Source: Streptomyces griseocarneus (GTDB lineage Bacteria > Actinomycetota > Actinomycetes > Streptomycetales > Streptomycetaceae). From it: a DNA stretch of 64,000 nucleotides. How positions within the stretch are numbered: position 1 is the first letter of the stretch; every line of letters starts with the position of its first letter. The stretch spans positions 62,001 to 126,000 of the forward strand of contig PENC01000017.1 of assembly GCA_003674045.1 (NCBI GenBank), written 5' to 3'. This document shows positions 35,501-43,421 of this stretch, in pieces. The position numbers and the translations under genes were made by a program. Below the pieces are notes generated by a model, which saw only the letters and a program-made list of their open reading frames with translations, made no database searches and was not told the origin of the DNA.

Positions 35501-37086
35501 ACGCCCTGGCGTTCCGTCCTGGCACACGGCTGCTGGTCGGAGGGGGCAAGCAGAAGCTGACGACCTGGGACACGGCGGACCCGGCGCATCCCCGGAATCC
35601 GGACAACAGCAGCCCCTACGGCAACCCCGGCGGCTCAGGAATGTACAAGTCCCTGGCTATCCGACCCGATGGGCGGTATGTGGCGGGAGCGGCCGATGCG
35701 GCCCGGCAGGCCCAGTTCTTCGAGTACTCCGACTCCGACTCCCTCGCACACGCCGACGGTGGCGACATGGGGATCGACGGCAGGGCGACCGCTCTCGCCT
35801 ACCAGACCGACGGCCGGGGGGTGATGGTCGGTGACGACACCGGGCGCATCACCCTGCGCGAGGCTCCGCCGCGTTCGGTCCCGGGGGCGATCATGGATTC
35901 GGAGGGTGTGCCGGGCGATGGATTCGACCCGGCCGCGCGCCATGTGGTGACAGGAAGTCAGAACTCTTACAAGAAACGACCGGTGGAAATCTGGGACATC
36001 GGTGGCCTGGGCGCCCCCAAGCGAATTGCCCGGCTGCCGCAGCCGTGGGACCAAGCCACGATCGTCGGGGAAGGCCGGTTCCTCCTCAGTCAGAACAGTG
36101 ACAGCACGCGCTTCAAGCTGTGGCGTCTCGACAACGGCGGCCTGCGGCCCGGGCACGAGTTCGTGGTGCACGGTGACACGGTGCACGACGAAAATCCGGT
36201 GGAGCTCAGCGTGAGCCGCGACGGGGCCCTGCTGTCCGTGCGCGCCCCCTCCGAAAAGACCATAGGGATCTGGGACATTCGCGATGTCGAACGTCCGGAG
36301 CGCATCGCACAGGTGCCGTGGCCGGAGGTCGACGGCCGGATCCGGTCGGGCTTCGTGGGACGCGTGCTGGTGATCATGACTCCGAAGGCGACGCAGCTGT
36401 GGGACGTCCGCGACGCGCGGCACCCCCGCCAGGCCGACACGGTGAAGGAGAGGCCGTCGGCGGCGTACGGCAACCTCAGCGTGGCTTTCCTGGTGAGCAG
36501 GGAGAACGCGAAGTCGGTCGACGAGCCGAACGCCCACGTATGGTCCCTGGCCGCCGACGGCACGGCGCGGCTGACCGGTTCGATCGACGAGAGGGACTGG
36601 ACGGTGTCCCATCTCGCCTCCGACCGCACCCTGGCCACCCTCTCCAAGGCCGGACGCCCGCTGCTGTGGGACCTGCGGAACCCTCAGCAGCACGGCGTCG
36701 CGTTACCGGGCCCCGCCTCCAAGATGCAGAACCTGTACGTGTCCCGGGACCGTCGACTGCTGGTGGCGTCGACCTACGACGGCGCCATCGGCATCTGGCG
36801 CATCTCCGATCCGGACGGTTCCCGATCGGGCGGTGACGATGAGCAGCTCATGCTCTCCGAAGGATCGCAGGATATGGAGGTCGCCGAGGTGAGCCCGGCC
36901 GGCGACCTCTTCCTGAAATCCAGGGGGACCAGCTCTCTCGCTGCATTCGGCGTCAACAGCCTTGTGGTGAGCTCCGACTCCGACCTGCTATCCCGCACCC
37001 TGTGCTCCGTACGCGACGCACCCATGCCGGGCAAGCAATGGCGCTCCCTGCTGCCCGGCGTCACCTATCGGGATGCCTGCAACTGA
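32512..37086 (+). CDS. Caspase-STAND NTPase-WD40 effector, membrane-spanning
   Basis: A 1524-residue protein with three recognisable parts. Residues 15-250 are a caspase/peptidase C14 fold, with catalytic His96 in CYTGHGLLG and Cys145 in VLDCCFSGRA. Residues about 270-700 are a STAND-type NTPase: Walker A GASGAGKSS (311-319), Walker B LLVVDQFEEIF (395-405), and winged-helix sections with SHEALLRAWPRL. A hydrophobic span (724-745) is followed by a coiled RDRSQRQAAVLDSKLIAGQA segment. About 808-1524 are WD40 repeats (DGTVRLWDTGD, WLWDMNDP, GIWDIRDV). NTPase oligomerisation on sensing something through the WD40 propeller would activate the protease. It is co-translated with EACC1. Confidence 0.9.
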   Translation: MTGDATAARTTGLAAPGTRAVLVGTGSHAPGSALPALPGVDTTLDDLARALHDVCGMPEEHIRRVPADASAADVLAAVEQAVTDATGTVLFCYTGHGLLGPGDELYLATHATAAEDRIAHGVPYRVVKDLLGGVVGGSVVVLDCCFSGRATAPGTDGPRGVFDSALPDGSFLLTSASDFAVSYAPEGERHTLFGGSVLRLLEEGDPSGPPLLTLDDLHTYLDRAFRDGPVRPHRRSDGTLGTLVVAPNRAYRPERPAAALLPADVPCPYPGMEPFRPEDHAHFFGREDITARLLDAVCAPEADSSPLVLVGASGAGKSSLLRAGLLVGLDHRRATGHPGTPWPALLLPAPGPHPLRALAERWAQATGHPADEVHEALSAGRRLPAPLPGFPACRLLVVDQFEEIFTRCTDPEERARFVGVLCTADDGPAPHPRVVLGLRADHYGNCLAHPELVRALEHGQFTVPPMHEKALRAAVEQPALAVGLTLEDGLVDRLLADLWQDSGGDGPADEAPEAAALPFLAHALRETWLRRSGATLTLAGYQATGGIRQSVATTTEALYQELDPPARTALRELLLRMIQLTASAEAVRRRVDLPGLLAGRPEDGRRLVTSVCDRLAAARLVTVDQDGAQISHEALLRAWPRLHSWIREARAELLAHQQLSEAATAWDEHGRDPGYLYTGGRLEQIRPWLTTTGEPGPSITLTATERAFAEAAVRAARRARRRRVVFTAAAACLALLLTGVGTFAVIERDRSQRQAAVLDSKLIAGQAEAMRPLDPAAALDLSLAAYRAAHTVEARTSLLRSALAPVTRSLTGHTDEILKLAFHKDGKALASSSKDGTVRLWDTGDPYRPAAGPVLRAGNPVAAAWRPDGRYLAGATRDALFVWDTTDPLHPRQVAKVPAGAGAISRGVAFSPDGRTFAVPARNGRIWLWDMNDPVHPVPTPVQIAEDKDDRIVGEVAYSPDGRVLAASVQDESLRLLDSSRARTLEPLATVKDASVYALAFRPGTRLLVGGGKQKLTTWDTADPAHPRNPDNSSPYGNPGGSGMYKSLAIRPDGRYVAGAADAARQAQFFEYSDSDSLAHADGGDMGIDGRATALAYQTDGRGVMVGDDTGRITLREAPPRSVPGAIMDSEGVPGDGFDPAARHVVTGSQNSYKKRPVEIWDIGGLGAPKRIARLPQPWDQATIVGEGRFLLSQNSDSTRFKLWRLDNGGLRPGHEFVVHGDTVHDENPVELSVSRDGALLSVRAPSEKTIGIWDIRDVERPERIAQVPWPEVDGRIRSGFVGRVLVIMTPKATQLWDVRDARHPRQADTVKERPSAAYGNLSVAFLVSRENAKSVDEPNAHVWSLAADGTARLTGSIDERDWTVSHLASDRTLATLSKAGRPLLWDLRNPQQHGVALPGPASKMQNLYVSRDRRLLVASTYDGAIGIWRISDPDGSRSGGDDEQLMLSEGSQDMEVAEVSPAGDLFLKSRGTSSLAAFGVNSLVVSSDSDLLSRTLCSVRDAPMPGKQWRSLLPGVTYRDACN

Positions 37087-37107
37087 ACGTGGCATGAGGA
37101 AAATCCA

Positions 37108-37137
37108 TTGCCTCCCGGCAACCGCCCGCCGTACGGT
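37108..37137 (+). promoter_or_regulatory. Candidate leaderless promoter of the phosphotransferase
   Basis: TTGCCT (37108-37113) and TACGGT (37132-37137) are separated by 18 nt. The ATG of the next gene begins 8 nt after the last base of the -10 box. No ribosome-binding site precedes it, which supports a leaderless transcript separate from the caspase gene. Confidence 0.5.
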
Positions 37138-37144
37138 CCCGCCC

Positions 37145-38077
37145 ATGCTGCCGCCGGTGAACACGGACGAGGAGTGGGACGCGGTCGTCCCCGACGAGAC
37201 GGTGATGCGACGTGGCGCGGAGGACCTCTGCGCGCGCCTCGGTCTGGCCGGTGCGCCGCTGGCTCGCTTCCCGGACGGGACACAGCCGGTCTACGCGGTG
37301 GGCGAGGAACATGTGCTGAAGCTGTTCCCTTCCGCCTCCGCCCGGGACGGGATCGCCGAAGGGCACGTCCTCACCCACATCCAGGGACGGCTGCCGGTCC
37401 CGACACCGCATGTGCGGGACTTCGGCCCGTACGAGAACGGCTGGCGGTACGTCCTGATGTCCCGGCTCCGTGGCGAGAATCTGGCCCACGTCTGGGACCG
37501 CGTGCCGCCGGGCGACCGCGAGCGGCTTGTCGGCGACATCGGCGCGACCATGGCTGCCCTGCACTCCCTCGACACCGAGCCCCTGGAGGACGTCCTCGGC
37601 CCCGGGGACTGGGGCGCCTTCCTGGACCGTCGGCGTGCCGGTGCCGTGGAGCAGCAGCGCTCCCACGGGCTGCCGCCCGCCTGGCTGGAACAGATCCCGG
37701 ACTTCCTCGCCTCGGTGCCGCTGCCGTGTGCACCGCGCCGTTCCCTGCTGCACACCGAGGTCATGCGGCAGCACTTCCTCGCCGCTCCCGATCCCGGTGG
37801 GTGGCGCCTGACCGGGCTCTTCGACTTCGAGCCGGCCATGATCGGTGACCGCGCGTACGACTTCGTGGCCGTCGGCCTGTTCGTCACCCGCGGCGACCCG
37901 GCCCTGCTGGCCCGGCTCGCCAAGGCGTACGGCCATACCTTCGAGCCGTCCCAACTGCTCGCGTACACGCTGCTGCACGTGTACAGCAACCTCCCCTGGT
38001 ACATGAGGGAACTGCACGTACCCGCGGACAGGACGCTGCACTCCCTCGCGGAGACGTGGTTCGGTACGGCGTCGTGA
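37145..38077 (+). CDS. Aminoglycoside phosphotransferase-family protein
   Basis: A 310-residue protein-kinase-like phosphotransferase. VGEEHVLKLFP (about 52-62) supplies the ATP-binding Lys, and RLRGENLAHVWDRV follows the hinge. The catalytic loop reads LLHTEVMRQHFLAAP where the family normally has H-G-D-x-x-x-x-N, so the catalytic Asp position is Glu or displaced. The metal-binding FDFEPAMIGDRAYDF is intact. The family includes antibiotic kinases, homoserine kinases and hydroxyurea kinase-like enzymes. With the altered loop, the substrate and even activity are uncertain. I placed the start at 37145, where a promoter-like pair precedes the ATG. Confidence 0.75.
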   Translation: MLPPVNTDEEWDAVVPDETVMRRGAEDLCARLGLAGAPLARFPDGTQPVYAVGEEHVLKLFPSASARDGIAEGHVLTHIQGRLPVPTPHVRDFGPYENGWRYVLMSRLRGENLAHVWDRVPPGDRERLVGDIGATMAALHSLDTEPLEDVLGPGDWGAFLDRRRAGAVEQQRSHGLPPAWLEQIPDFLASVPLPCAPRRSLLHTEVMRQHFLAAPDPGGWRLTGLFDFEPAMIGDRAYDFVAVGLFVTRGDPALLARLAKAYGHTFEPSQLLAYTLLHVYSNLPWYMRELHVPADRTLHSLAETWFGTAS

Positions 38078-38102
38078 CCCCGGCCGCCACCGTCTGCTCC
38101 GC

Positions 38103-39017
38103 CTACTCCGGCGCGTAGGCCGCCCACCGCGTGAGGGCGAACCCGTCGCCTTCCCGGCGGACTTCCACCGCGCCCGCTCCGCCGAAGTGCGCCGGGACGA
38201 CGAGCTCCCGTTCGGCCGCCGCCCGGTCGAGGATCCGACGGCGGCTGGCCGCCGCCTGCTCCGCGTCGAGGCAGAAGCAGCTGTTGCAGGAGGGGTGCAG
38301 GATCTGTACCGGGCTGTGCAGCAGGTCGCCGACGAAGACGGCACGGTCACCTCCCGACGCGAGCCGCAGGACGGATGACCCGGGCGTGTGGCCGGGGGCG
38401 GACTCCAGGGTCAGGTTTTCGTCGATCTGGTGCGCGCCGTCCCACAGGACGGCCTGTCCGGAGCGGTGCACCGGCATGATGCTGTCGTCGTAGATCAGCC
38501 GGTCGTCTTCCCGCAGCCCCTTCGCGTACGCGTTGGCGGGGCCGAAGTAGTGGTCGTCGGCGGCCGGGATCAGATACTGGGCGTTGGGGAACATGGGCTC
38601 CCACCCGCCGTCGAAACCTGTGGTGTTCCAGCCGACATGGTCGGCGTGGATATGGGTGTTGACGACGACGTCGACGTCCTGCGGACGGATACCGGCTCGT
38701 GCCAGGAGGCCGGGGAAGTCGCCCTGCCAGTGGTGGAACCGCGGCGAGCCCGGCCGCTCGCGCCCGTTGCCCACGCCGGTGTCGACCACGACGGTCCGCC
38801 CGCCGCTGCGCAGCACCCAGGTCTGCAGCGCGACCACGGCCTGGTCGCTGTCCGGCCGCCAGTGGTCCGGCGCCAGCCAGTCCTCGTTGTCCTTCCATAC
38901 CCCGGCCCCGGACTCCGGGACCAGGTCGAGGGGCGGCACCATGGGCCCGCTCCACTCGACGAGCCGGACGATCTCGACGTCCCCCAGTACGAGGCTCTGC
39001 ACGTTCTCAGTGGTCAT
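38103..39017 (-). CDS. MBL-fold metallo-hydrolase
   Basis: A 304-residue metallo-beta-lactamase-fold protein. The metal-binding motif NTHIHADHVGWNT (H-x-H-x-D-H) is near residue 110. The next ligands are SAPGHTPGSSVLR and AVFVGDLLHSP, followed by VPAHFGG with the last His. This arrangement suits quorum-quenching lactonase or aryl-sulphatase-like relatives; the substrate is not known. The start is ATG 39017 with a GAGG site 4 nt upstream, giving MTTENVQSLVLG. It is divergent from an AraC-type regulator whose putative operator lies between them, so it is a likely target of that regulator. Confidence 0.85.
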   Translation of the reverse strand: MTTENVQSLVLGDVEIVRLVEWSGPMVPPLDLVPESGAGVWKDNEDWLAPDHWRPDSDQAVVALQTWVLRSGGRTVVVDTGVGNGRERPGSPRFHHWQGDFPGLLARAGIRPQDVDVVVNTHIHADHVGWNTTGFDGGWEPMFPNAQYLIPAADDHYFGPANAYAKGLREDDRLIYDDSIMPVHRSGQAVLWDGAHQIDENLTLESAPGHTPGSSVLRLASGGDRAVFVGDLLHSPVQILHPSCNSCFCLDAEQAAASRRRILDRAAAERELVVPAHFGGAGAVEVRREGDGFALTRWAAYAPE

Positions 39018-39051
39018 GTCCTCGACCTTAGGGGGCTCAAGTGAGCTCTTC

Positions 39052-39082
39052 AATGCGTGACATGCTCTTCTGGATACGCATT
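39052..39082. promoter_or_regulatory. 7-bp inverted repeat between MBL and AraC genes
   Basis: AATGCGT (39052-39058) and ACGCATT (39076-39082) are inverted copies 17 nt apart, centred in the 104-nt divergent intergenic region. The spacing, about two helical turns centre to centre, suits an AraC-family dimer. A -10-like TACGAT at 39110-39115 then precedes the regulator's ATG (39122) by 6 nt. Confidence 0.4.
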
Positions 39083-39121
39083 CGTCTCACTCACGACAGT
39101 GGGCAGGGATACGATTGCCGG

Positions 39122-40048
39122 ATGGATGTGGTGAGCGACGCCATCGTGGCCGTGCGCATCGGCCGGCCGTCCTCCGACCGGCTGCGGGTGAGCGGGAGCT
39201 GGTGCACGCGCTTCGCCCCCTACGACGGCGCGGGCTTCCACGTCGTGCTGGAGGGCAGTTGCTGGCTGCTGCCCGACGGCGGTGGCCCGGTCCCGCTCGG
39301 CACGGGTGACGCGGTCCTGCTGCCGCACGGCACCGGGCATGTGATCGCCGACTCTCCCGCCGACGAGGCGACCGTGGAGCAGGCGGTGCCGTTCGAACGC
39401 TGGCTCGGCAGGACGCCGCCGCGGCGGGCCGAGGACGCCGACAGCCAGGTGGCGATGCTGTGCGGCAAGTACCGGCTGGACCGCAGTCACGCCCACCCGC
39501 TCATGACGGAGCTGCCGGTGGTCGTCCACCTGCCCCATCGCGCGGGCGGCCACCCCGAGCTCCGCGCCGCCGTCGATCTCCTGGGCCGTGAACTCGACGT
39601 GCAGCGGCCCGGGTCGGACATCGCGGTCCCCGGCCTGCTCGACCTGTTCCTCGTCTACATGATCCGTTCCTGGATGGCCGAGACCCCGTCCGGGACCTGG
39701 TCGGCCGCGCTGGGCGACCCGGTGACGGCCACCGTCCTGCGGGCGATGCACGCGGACCCGGCCGCCGCGTGGACCAACGACCGCCTGGCCGCCGAGGCGG
39801 GCGTCTCCCGCCCCACCCTGGCCCGCCGCTTCACGCCCCTGGTCGGCCGGCCCCCGATGGCGTACCTCACCTGGTGGCGCCTCACCCTCGCCGCCGGTCT
39901 GCTGCGCGACACCACCGAGCCGCTGGCCATCATCGCCCACCGTGTCGGCTACGGCACCCCGTATGCCTTCTCCCATGCCTTCAAAAGGGAGTTCGGAGCG
40001 ACCCCGGGGCAGTACCGGACAGCAGCGGCGGCCGCGCAGAGGACGTGA
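39122..40048 (+). CDS. AraC family transcriptional regulator with cupin domain
   Basis: A 308-residue activator. Residues 1 to about 115 form a cupin-like effector domain (AVRIGRPSSDRLRVSGSW, with a GTGDAVLLPHGTGHV loop). Residues about 205-300 are the AraC DNA-binding domain: WTNDRLAAEAGVSRPTLARR is the first helix-turn-helix. The second is IAHRVGYGTPYAFSHAFKRE, followed by the family's F-G-A-T-P-G-Q-Y-R ending. I chose ATG 39122, which has a -10-like TACGAT 6 nt before it and no Shine-Dalgarno. It lies divergent from the MBL-fold hydrolase and 104 nt upstream of the broken alpha/beta hydrolase. Confidence 0.85.
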   Translation: MDVVSDAIVAVRIGRPSSDRLRVSGSWCTRFAPYDGAGFHVVLEGSCWLLPDGGGPVPLGTGDAVLLPHGTGHVIADSPADEATVEQAVPFERWLGRTPPRRAEDADSQVAMLCGKYRLDRSHAHPLMTELPVVVHLPHRAGGHPELRAAVDLLGRELDVQRPGSDIAVPGLLDLFLVYMIRSWMAETPSGTWSAALGDPVTATVLRAMHADPAAAWTNDRLAAEAGVSRPTLARRFTPLVGRPPMAYLTWWRLTLAAGLLRDTTEPLAIIAHRVGYGTPYAFSHAFKREFGATPGQYRTAAAAAQRT

Positions 40049-40117
40049 CCGCCGCCCCTGCGCCGGCCGGCCGTGGCGCGTGATCCTCCGCGGCCTCTCC
40101 CCGGTGGACGAAACCGC

Positions 40118-40146
40118 TTGCCGCGGTCGGCGCCGGTGACCAGGAT
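40118..40146 (+). promoter_or_regulatory. Candidate leaderless promoter of the broken hydrolase
   Basis: TTGCCG (40118-40123) and CAGGAT (40141-40146) are 17 nt apart, and the ATG at 40153 begins 6 nt after the latter. Promoter-like sequence has been kept although the gene downstream carries a nonsense codon. Confidence 0.4.
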
Positions 40147-40152
40147 GGTGTC

Positions 40153-41025
40153 ATGCCCACGATCACCGCTGCCGACGGAACGGAACTCGCCTGCCACATC
40201 ACGGGCGAAGGCGAGCCGCTGCTCTGCCTCCCGGGCGGACCGATGCGCGCGTCCGCCTACCTCGGGGACCTCGGCGGACTGTCGAAGCGTCGGCAGCTGG
40301 TCATGCTCGACCTGCGCGGCACCGGCGACTCCCGCGTCCCCGGCGATCCGGCCACGTACCGCTGCGACCGGCAGGTCGACGACGTCGAGGCCGTCCGACG
40401 GCACTTCGGGTGGGACGGTGTGGATGTTCTCGCGCACTCGGCGGGCGGCGACCTGGCCCTCCTCTACGCGGTCCGGTACCCGCGGCGCATCCGTACCCTC
40501 AGCCTGATCACGGCCCGCGCCCGCGCGCTCGGCGTCGATTTCACCGAGGAGCACCGGCGGGAGGTGATCGCGCTGCGCACGGCCGAGCCGTGGTTCGCGT
40601 CGGCCCGCGATGCCTATGAGGCCATCTGGTCCGGAACCGCCACCGACGCCGACTTCGACGCGGCCGTCCCGTTCTTCTACGGCCGCTGAGACGCCGCCGC
40701 CCAGGCACATGCCGCAGCCGACGTCCGGCAGACCAACGAGTCGGCGGCGGACGTCTACGCGTCGCCCGGCGCCTTCGACCCCGCTGCCGCGCGCGCCGCC
40801 GTCGCCCGCCTGGACGTGCCGGTGCTGATATTCGCGGGTGAACTCGACAGTGGCCCGCGCCCCCATGTCGCCGCCGACATCGCGAGGTTGTTCCCCCATG
40901 CCGAGTCGGCCGTCCAGCCGGGCGCGGGCCACTTCCCATGGCTCGACGACCCTGCCTCGTTCACCCGCACCGTCGCGGGCTTCCTCGACCGGGGGCGCGC
41001 CGGTTCGCACACGTGGCCCCGCTGA
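40153..41025 (+). pseudogene. Alpha/beta hydrolase interrupted by in-frame TGA
   Basis: The N-terminal 178 codons encode ITAADGTELACHITGEGEPL, then CLPGGPMRASAYLG, and the nucleophile elbow AHSAGGD (Ser near residue 97), as in proline iminopeptidase-like hydrolases. After FFYGR comes TGA at 40687-40689. The same frame continues for 112 codons with DAAAQAHAAADVRQTNES. It carries the acidic residue in IFAGELDSGP and the catalytic His in PGAGHFPWLDDP, and ends at 41025. TGA is one base from TGG (Trp), which would fit YGRWDAAAQ. The most likely event is a single nonsense change. Without readthrough, the 178-residue product lacks the catalytic His. Confidence 0.85.
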
Positions 41026-41284
41026 CCGGTCGCTCCGGCGCGGCTTCACCGCCGCGGCAGATGAACGAGCCAGGACGGAGTGACGGAGCAATCGTCCGGC
41101 TTCACCCCTCAATCAGGTGAACAGTCCGTCTTGCCGCCCTGAGGCAGGTACGTGTGCCCTACAGTCTTCCTGATCGTCGCGGAGTACACCCCCGCACGCC
41201 CGTGACCGGGAGACGCCGGCCCAGGGACGCATGTCCGACGGGGGCACGGCTCGCGATTCCCCGTTCCCAGGAAGGCGCAGGGCT

Positions 41285-42607
41285 GTGAAAGGTTCCGCAC
41301 TGGAAGCGGCCGTGCTGGCCGACATCGCCCTCGTCCTGCTCATCGGAGTCGCGCTCACCCCGGTACGGGCCCGCCTGCGGCAGCCGGCCGTCGTCGCCGA
41401 GATCGCCGCCGGGCTCCTGCTGGGGCCGAGCGTGCTCGGGCTTCTGCCCGGCAATCTGCCCGGCCTGCTCTTCCCCGAGGAGGTCCGGTCGCATCTGTCG
41501 GTGATCGCGCAGGTCGGGATCGCCCTGTTCATGTTCGCCGCGGGCTGGGAACTCGACTTCCAGGCCCTGCGCGGCCGCGGGCGCTCCGTGCTCGCCGTCA
41601 CCACCGCGTCCCTGGTCGTTCCCTTCGCCCTGGCGGTCGCGCTGGCCCTCGCCCTCCTCGCGGTACGGCCCGCGCACACAGGCTCCGCGCCTTCGCCGCT
41701 GCTCTTCGCGCCGTTCCTGGGCATCGTCCTGTCGGTCAGCGCCCTGTCCGTGCTCATCCGCATCATCGGCGAGAACCGCCTGACGGCCACTCCGGTCGGA
41801 ACCATGGCCACTGCCTGCGGTGCCATCACCGAGGTCGTCGCGTGGTGCGCGGTGGTCACCCTGGTCACCGCCGCCCAGGGGCTCGACACCGGTGGCCTCG
41901 TCCTCACCCTGGTCCGCATCGCGGCCTACGCCCTGGTCATGACGCTCGCCGTCCGTCCGGCCCTCCGTGCTCTCCTCGGCCGCCACCGACCGCACGGCAG
42001 TCGGCCCTGGCTGCTGATCCTGGCTGTCAGCAGCGGCGTCTTCCTCTCCGCCTGGTGCACCACCTGGCTGGGCATCCACGCCGTCATCGGCGCCTTCGCC
42101 TTCGGCCTGGCCATGCCGCGCGACCTCGCCCCCGGCCTGCGCCACGCCGTCGAGGACCCGCTGCGCACCATGGGCGCCCTGCTCGTGCCCGTCTTCTTCG
42201 CCCTCACCGGCCTGACCGTCGACGTCACGGATCTTGGCCCGCACGGTCTGCTCGCCCTCGTCGCCTTCCTCGCCGTGGCCTGGGGAGGGAAATTCGCCGG
42301 GGCCGCCCTCACCGCCCGCCTCCTCCGGCTGCCCTGGCGCGACGCGGCGATGCTGGGGGCCCTGGTCAACACCAAAGGGCTGAGCGAAATCATCATGCTT
42401 ACGCTCGGCCGCGACGCCGGACTCATCGACGGCCACCTGTTCACCGCCCTCCTGCTCACCGCGCTGACGGCGACGGCTCTCGTCAACCCCGTCGTACGCC
42501 ACCTGACCGGTACGACGGCCCGGCCCGGACCGGAGGGAGTCATTCCTGCCCAGCAGCACGGAACGCCACGGGCCGTTCTGGAAGCGAGTGACGAGCACGG
42601 CGCGTAG
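41285..42607 (+). CDS. Monovalent cation/proton antiporter, CPA2 type
   Basis: A 440-residue membrane protein with about 12 hydrophobic segments, related to the Kef/NhaA-like sodium or potassium/proton antiporters. It begins with a hydrophobic span VLADIALVLLIGVALTP. It then has RLRQPAVVAEIAAGLLLGPS, the hallmark of the family. The inner half includes FMFAAGWELDFQAL and the ALVNTKGLSEIIML segment typical of the transport core. It lacks a C-terminal TrkA-N domain, which Kef proteins often have. GTG 41285 is chosen because an AGGAAGG site precedes it by about 10 nt; an in-frame ATG at 41231 would add 18 charged residues. The ion is unknown. Confidence 0.85.
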   Translation: MKGSALEAAVLADIALVLLIGVALTPVRARLRQPAVVAEIAAGLLLGPSVLGLLPGNLPGLLFPEEVRSHLSVIAQVGIALFMFAAGWELDFQALRGRGRSVLAVTTASLVVPFALAVALALALLAVRPAHTGSAPSPLLFAPFLGIVLSVSALSVLIRIIGENRLTATPVGTMATACGAITEVVAWCAVVTLVTAAQGLDTGGLVLTLVRIAAYALVMTLAVRPALRALLGRHRPHGSRPWLLILAVSSGVFLSAWCTTWLGIHAVIGAFAFGLAMPRDLAPGLRHAVEDPLRTMGALLVPVFFALTGLTVDVTDLGPHGLLALVAFLAVAWGGKFAGAALTARLLRLPWRDAAMLGALVNTKGLSEIIMLTLGRDAGLIDGHLFTALLLTALTATALVNPVVRHLTGTTARPGPEGVIPAQQHGTPRAVLEASDEHGA

Positions 42608-42759
42608 CGCGTGCCGGATGACGGGTCCCCGGCGCGCGAGGGGTCGGCAACCCGCTTGCCAGGGGGCCCTTTTCCGGCGTCCCGTAGGGGTCGGATCAGG
42701 GTCCGCTCCGGGGACTTCCCCGGGGCGGCCGGGCACCGGACCGGCCTACGCTCGTGCCC

Positions 42760-43401
42760 ATGACAGCAGAGTCCCCGGAAGCGGCCCCCTGGGCCGAACA
42801 GCGCGCCTCCCACGCCGACCGCGAGAGGGTCGTACAGCGCCTCCAGCAGGCGATGGTGCAGGGCCGCCTCGAACTGCACGAGCTGGACGAACGCCTCGGG
42901 CAGGCGCTCAACGCGAAGACCCACGGCCAACTGGCCGAACTGACCGCCGATTTGCGGGGCGTCGAGGGGGAGGGCCGGGAATCCGCGCGGGACCAGCCCC
43001 TGGTCCTCAAGGGCGGCTTCCACGGCGCGGTCCGGAGGGGCCGCTGGACGGTCCCGCCGCGTGTGATCGCCTACGGGGGCATGGGCGGCGTCATCCTTGA
43101 CTTCACCCAGGCCGAATGCCCGCTGACGGCCGTCGACCTCGACGTCCACGGCCAGATGGCGGGCGTCACGATCGTGATACCGGACGACTGGGCCGTCGGG
43201 ACCGAACAGATCGACCCCGGCCCCGGCGGCGTCAAGGACAGGACCACCCCCGACCACGCCCCGGACTCTCCCCTCATCCGCCTCACCGGCACCGGTGGCC
43301 TCGCCGGCATCGTCATCCGCCATCCGAAGGCACGGGAGCGGCGCCGTCTGGAGCGCGAGTCGAGGGCGGTCCGGTCGCTGCCGACGGCTGCGACCCGCTG
43401 A
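42760..43401 (+). CDS. DUF1707 protein with LiaF-like C-terminus
   Basis: A 213-residue protein common in actinomycetes. Residues about 14-60 form the DUF1707 helix pair (ASHADRERVVQRLQQAMVQG, then LHELDERLGQAL). The C-terminal half resembles the beta-helical DUF2154/LiaF-type domain: AYGGMGGVILDFTQAE, VDLDVHGQMAGVTIVIPDDW. No membrane segment is seen. A -10-like TACGCT at 42747-42752 lies 7 nt before the ATG, and there is no ribosome-binding site, so the gene may be leaderless. A GTG at 42754 is an alternative start. Its role is unknown, though LiaF-type domains take part in envelope stress signalling. Confidence 0.8.
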   Translation: MTAESPEAAPWAEQRASHADRERVVQRLQQAMVQGRLELHELDERLGQALNAKTHGQLAELTADLRGVEGEGRESARDQPLVLKGGFHGAVRRGRWTVPPRVIAYGGMGGVILDFTQAECPLTAVDLDVHGQMAGVTIVIPDDWAVGTEQIDPGPGGVKDRTTPDHAPDSPLIRLTGTGGLAGIVIRHPKARERRRLERESRAVRSLPTAATR

Positions 43402-43421
43402 TCGCGGCGCGGGGGTGGCCT

